Of a DNA stretch of 64,000 bases, positions 62,570 through 64,000 are shown piece by piece. The translations under genes were made by a program, and so were the position numbers. Each line of letters opens with the position of its first letter. The first letter of the stretch is position 1. The DNA comes from an uncultured Prevotellaceae bacterium (GTDB lineage: Bacteria > Bacteroidota > Bacteroidia > Bacteroidales > Muribaculaceae): positions 1 to 64,000 of the forward strand of contig ONGE01000021.1 of assembly GCA_900317325.1 (NCBI GenBank), read 5' to 3'. The notes under the pieces are model-generated. The model was not told the DNA's origin and made no database searches. It saw nothing but the letters and a program-made list of their open reading frames with translations.

Positions 62570-64000
62570 TTAGTTCCTGTTCAAATTCATCAGATGGTTG
62601 ATCAAGGCTGTCACATCGCTGATGTCAGTCACGCCATTGTCATCGAAATCGGCAGCAGCGGGCAGATCGCCGTTGGTGAGCAGCAGGTTGATCAGAGTGG
62701 TAGCGTCGCTGATGTTCACCTGGCCGTCGCCGTTCACATCGCCGCGGATGAAGTCAGGCTTCTCGGTGAAATAGCCGGGGTTGTCGGGACCGCCGTCGAT
62801 GTGGGCATAGTCCGCATTCACGTGGTTGGCGTCGTAGGTCGTGCCCATGCCTCCCACCAGGTTGGTGCAGTCATTGAACAAATTTCTGGAGAAGGCTTGA
62901 GCCATCTCGCTCAGCACCCAGCCGTCTCCCACGTAGATGGTCTGCAGAGCACTGCAGCCCTTGAACATCTCGCTCATGTCCGTCACATTGGCGGTGTTGA
63001 AACTGCTCAAGTCCAGCCTCTTCAATTTATAGCAGCGGTTGAACATGGCATCCATACGCGTCACCTCGCTGGTGTTCAAGTAGTTCATTCCAGTGATGGA
63101 TTCAAGCTTCCTCATTTCGTAGAACCAGTAGCGGGTGAACGCCGGGCGGTATTCGGCGAACGAGGGGTCGAAGGCCACTCGGGTCACATTGGCATTAGTG
63201 CCATCGTTAGCCCAGCCGGGTTCGACAGCGCCATCGTTCAAGGTGTAGGTCGTACCCGTTCGGCTACTGCGATAGTAGTCGTAGTAGAACGTCAGCCTCG
63301 TGTTCTCGGGCGTGTAGCAGGCATAAGCCTGGGGAGCGACATAGCTCAAGTAGCCCGGGTCGCTGGCACCGCCGTCGATGTGGGCGTATTCCTTGTCGAT
63401 ATGGTTGTTGTCGTAACTCGTGCCCTTGTCGCCCGCCAGGTCGATACAGTCATTGAACATTTTCCCGGATTCGGTTACAGCCGCTGTGCTCCATCCGTCG
63501 CCCACATAGATGGTTTTCAGGCTCACACAGGCATGGAACATAGAATCCATGGCTTCCACATTGGCCGTGTTGAAGGTGCTCAAGTCAAGGCTCGTCAAGT
63601 ATACGCAAAGAGAGAACATGTTTGACATACTGGTCACCTTGGCAGTGTTGAAATGACTCAAGTCGATGCTCCTCAAATCATTGCAGTCACGGAACATGTA
63701 ATCCATGCGAGTCACCTCGCTGGTGTTCAGATACTCCATGCCCTCGATGGGTCGAAGCAACCACATGCCGCGAAACCAACCGTAGGTGGTCGTCGGGCGG
63801 GCCTCGGCGAACGACGGGTCAAAGACCACCTTGCTCACATTGGCGCTGGCGCCATCGGTGCGCCAGGCGGTTTCGTTGTTTTCGGTGTTCAGGTCGTAGG
63901 TCTTGCCAGGGCGAGGGCCGCGTCGGTTGTCGTAGTAGAACGTCAGTATTGCATCCTCGGCCGTGTAGCAGGCATAGGGCGCAGGATTGATATCGCTCAA
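62570..64000 (-). CDS. secreted DUF285-type LRR protein with C-terminal dockerin, 5' end beyond window
   Basis: 476 codons are visible; the frame is open at the right edge, so the start and signal peptide lie beyond 64000. Two tandem modules each begin with YACYT(A/P)E-x-(A/T) followed by LTFYYD and contain DUF285-type repeats (HFNTAKVTSMSNMFSLCVYL, then TFNTANVEAMDSMF). The end is a dockerin-like pair (about 417-474: GDVNGDGQVNISDATTLINL and ADFDDNGVTDISDVTALINH); the second loop is degenerate. It shares its N-terminal motif and layout with the 61142 gene, so the two are tandem paralogues. Confidence 0.85.
   Translation of the reverse strand: MSDINPAPYACYTAEDAILTFYYDNRRGPRPGKTYDLNTENNETAWRTDGASANVSKVVFDPSFAEARPTTTYGWFRGMWLLRPIEGMEYLNTSEVTRMDYMFRDCNDLRSIDLSHFNTAKVTSMSNMFSLCVYLTSLDLSTFNTANVEAMDSMFHACVSLKTIYVGDGWSTAAVTESGKMFNDCIDLAGDKGTSYDNNHIDKEYAHIDGGASDPGYLSYVAPQAYACYTPENTRLTFYYDYYRSSRTGTTYTLNDGAVEPGWANDGTNANVTRVAFDPSFAEYRPAFTRYWFYEMRKLESITGMNYLNTSEVTRMDAMFNRCYKLKRLDLSSFNTANVTDMSEMFKGCSALQTIYVGDGWVLSEMAQAFSRNLFNDCTNLVGGMGTTYDANHVNADYAHIDGGPDNPGYFTEKPDFIRGDVNGDGQVNISDATTLINLLLTNGDLPAAADFDDNGVTDISDVTALINHLMNLNRN

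Noticed and set aside
42631..64000. A classical cellulosome
   Set aside because: No cohesin scaffold, carbohydrate-binding module or glycoside hydrolase is visible; only dockerins with binding-type domains.
42631..64000. T9SS cargo status for the dockerin proteins
   Set aside because: Their C-termini are dockerin, FISUMP or Ig-like; none shows the type A sorting tail seen in the 2563-3708 protein.
1..64000. tRNA or rRNA genes
   Set aside because: I read the spacers for cloverleaf-like arms and rRNA-like blocks and found none; a covariance-model scan would settle it.

Overview
The window looks like a chromosomal segment of a gut- or rumen-type Bacteroidales bacterium (Muribaculaceae or Prevotellaceae are the likeliest families; I cannot fix the genus). 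The evidence is a Bacteroidetes-style dcw cluster ending in a yqeY-type gene, a protein with a type IX secretion (T9SS) sorting tail, PorZ-like T9SS genes, DUF3244, FISUMP and BspA-like families, and Bacteroidetes promoter elements (TAnnTTTG, often with TTG about 20 bp upstream). Nearly all genes lie on the minus strand; only the lysA, Lrp-type and mannose-1-phosphate guanylyltransferase genes are on the plus strand.

Positions 1-9350 hold exported and envelope genes: a partial secreted protein, a C25 (gingipain-like) protein that seems to lack its catalytic dyad, a peptidase-S74 chaperone protein with a T9SS tail, a DUF3244 protein, a lipoprotein-TPR-membrane-HTH protein with a composition break, and a three-gene MBOAT/SGNH O-acylation operon. 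Positions 9449-14563 carry two tandem PorZ-like paralogues whose upstream regions were duplicated with them. Then come lysS, a membrane acyltransferase and serS.

Positions 19076-34817 are the division and wall cluster: rsmH-ftsL-ftsI-murE-mraY-murD-ftsW-murG-murC-ftsQ-ftsA-ftsZ-yqeY, tightly packed, without mraZ upstream. Murein precursor synthesis (MurE, D, C, MraY, MurG) and division proteins (FtsL, I, W, Q, A, Z) are thus made together. Divergent from it are lysA, an Lrp-type regulator and the guanylyltransferase gene. Then, on the minus strand, come argR, an argC homologue lacking its catalytic cysteine, ssb without an acidic tail, and a patatin with a membrane hairpin.

Positions 42631-64000 form the most unusual part: ten consecutive secreted proteins, each with a two-repeat dockerin-like calcium-binding module placed at the N-terminus, in the middle or at the C-terminus, joined to SUMF1-like, FISUMP, LRR_5 or DUF285-type LRR domains. 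No cohesin or carbohydrate-active enzyme is seen. The dockerins fall into two sequence flavours that group by position. Intergenic DNA here is full of interspersed palindromic repeats, including a 79-bp near-perfect inverted repeat bracketing one of the genes. No tRNA, rRNA, CRISPR array, transposase or phage gene was recognised.
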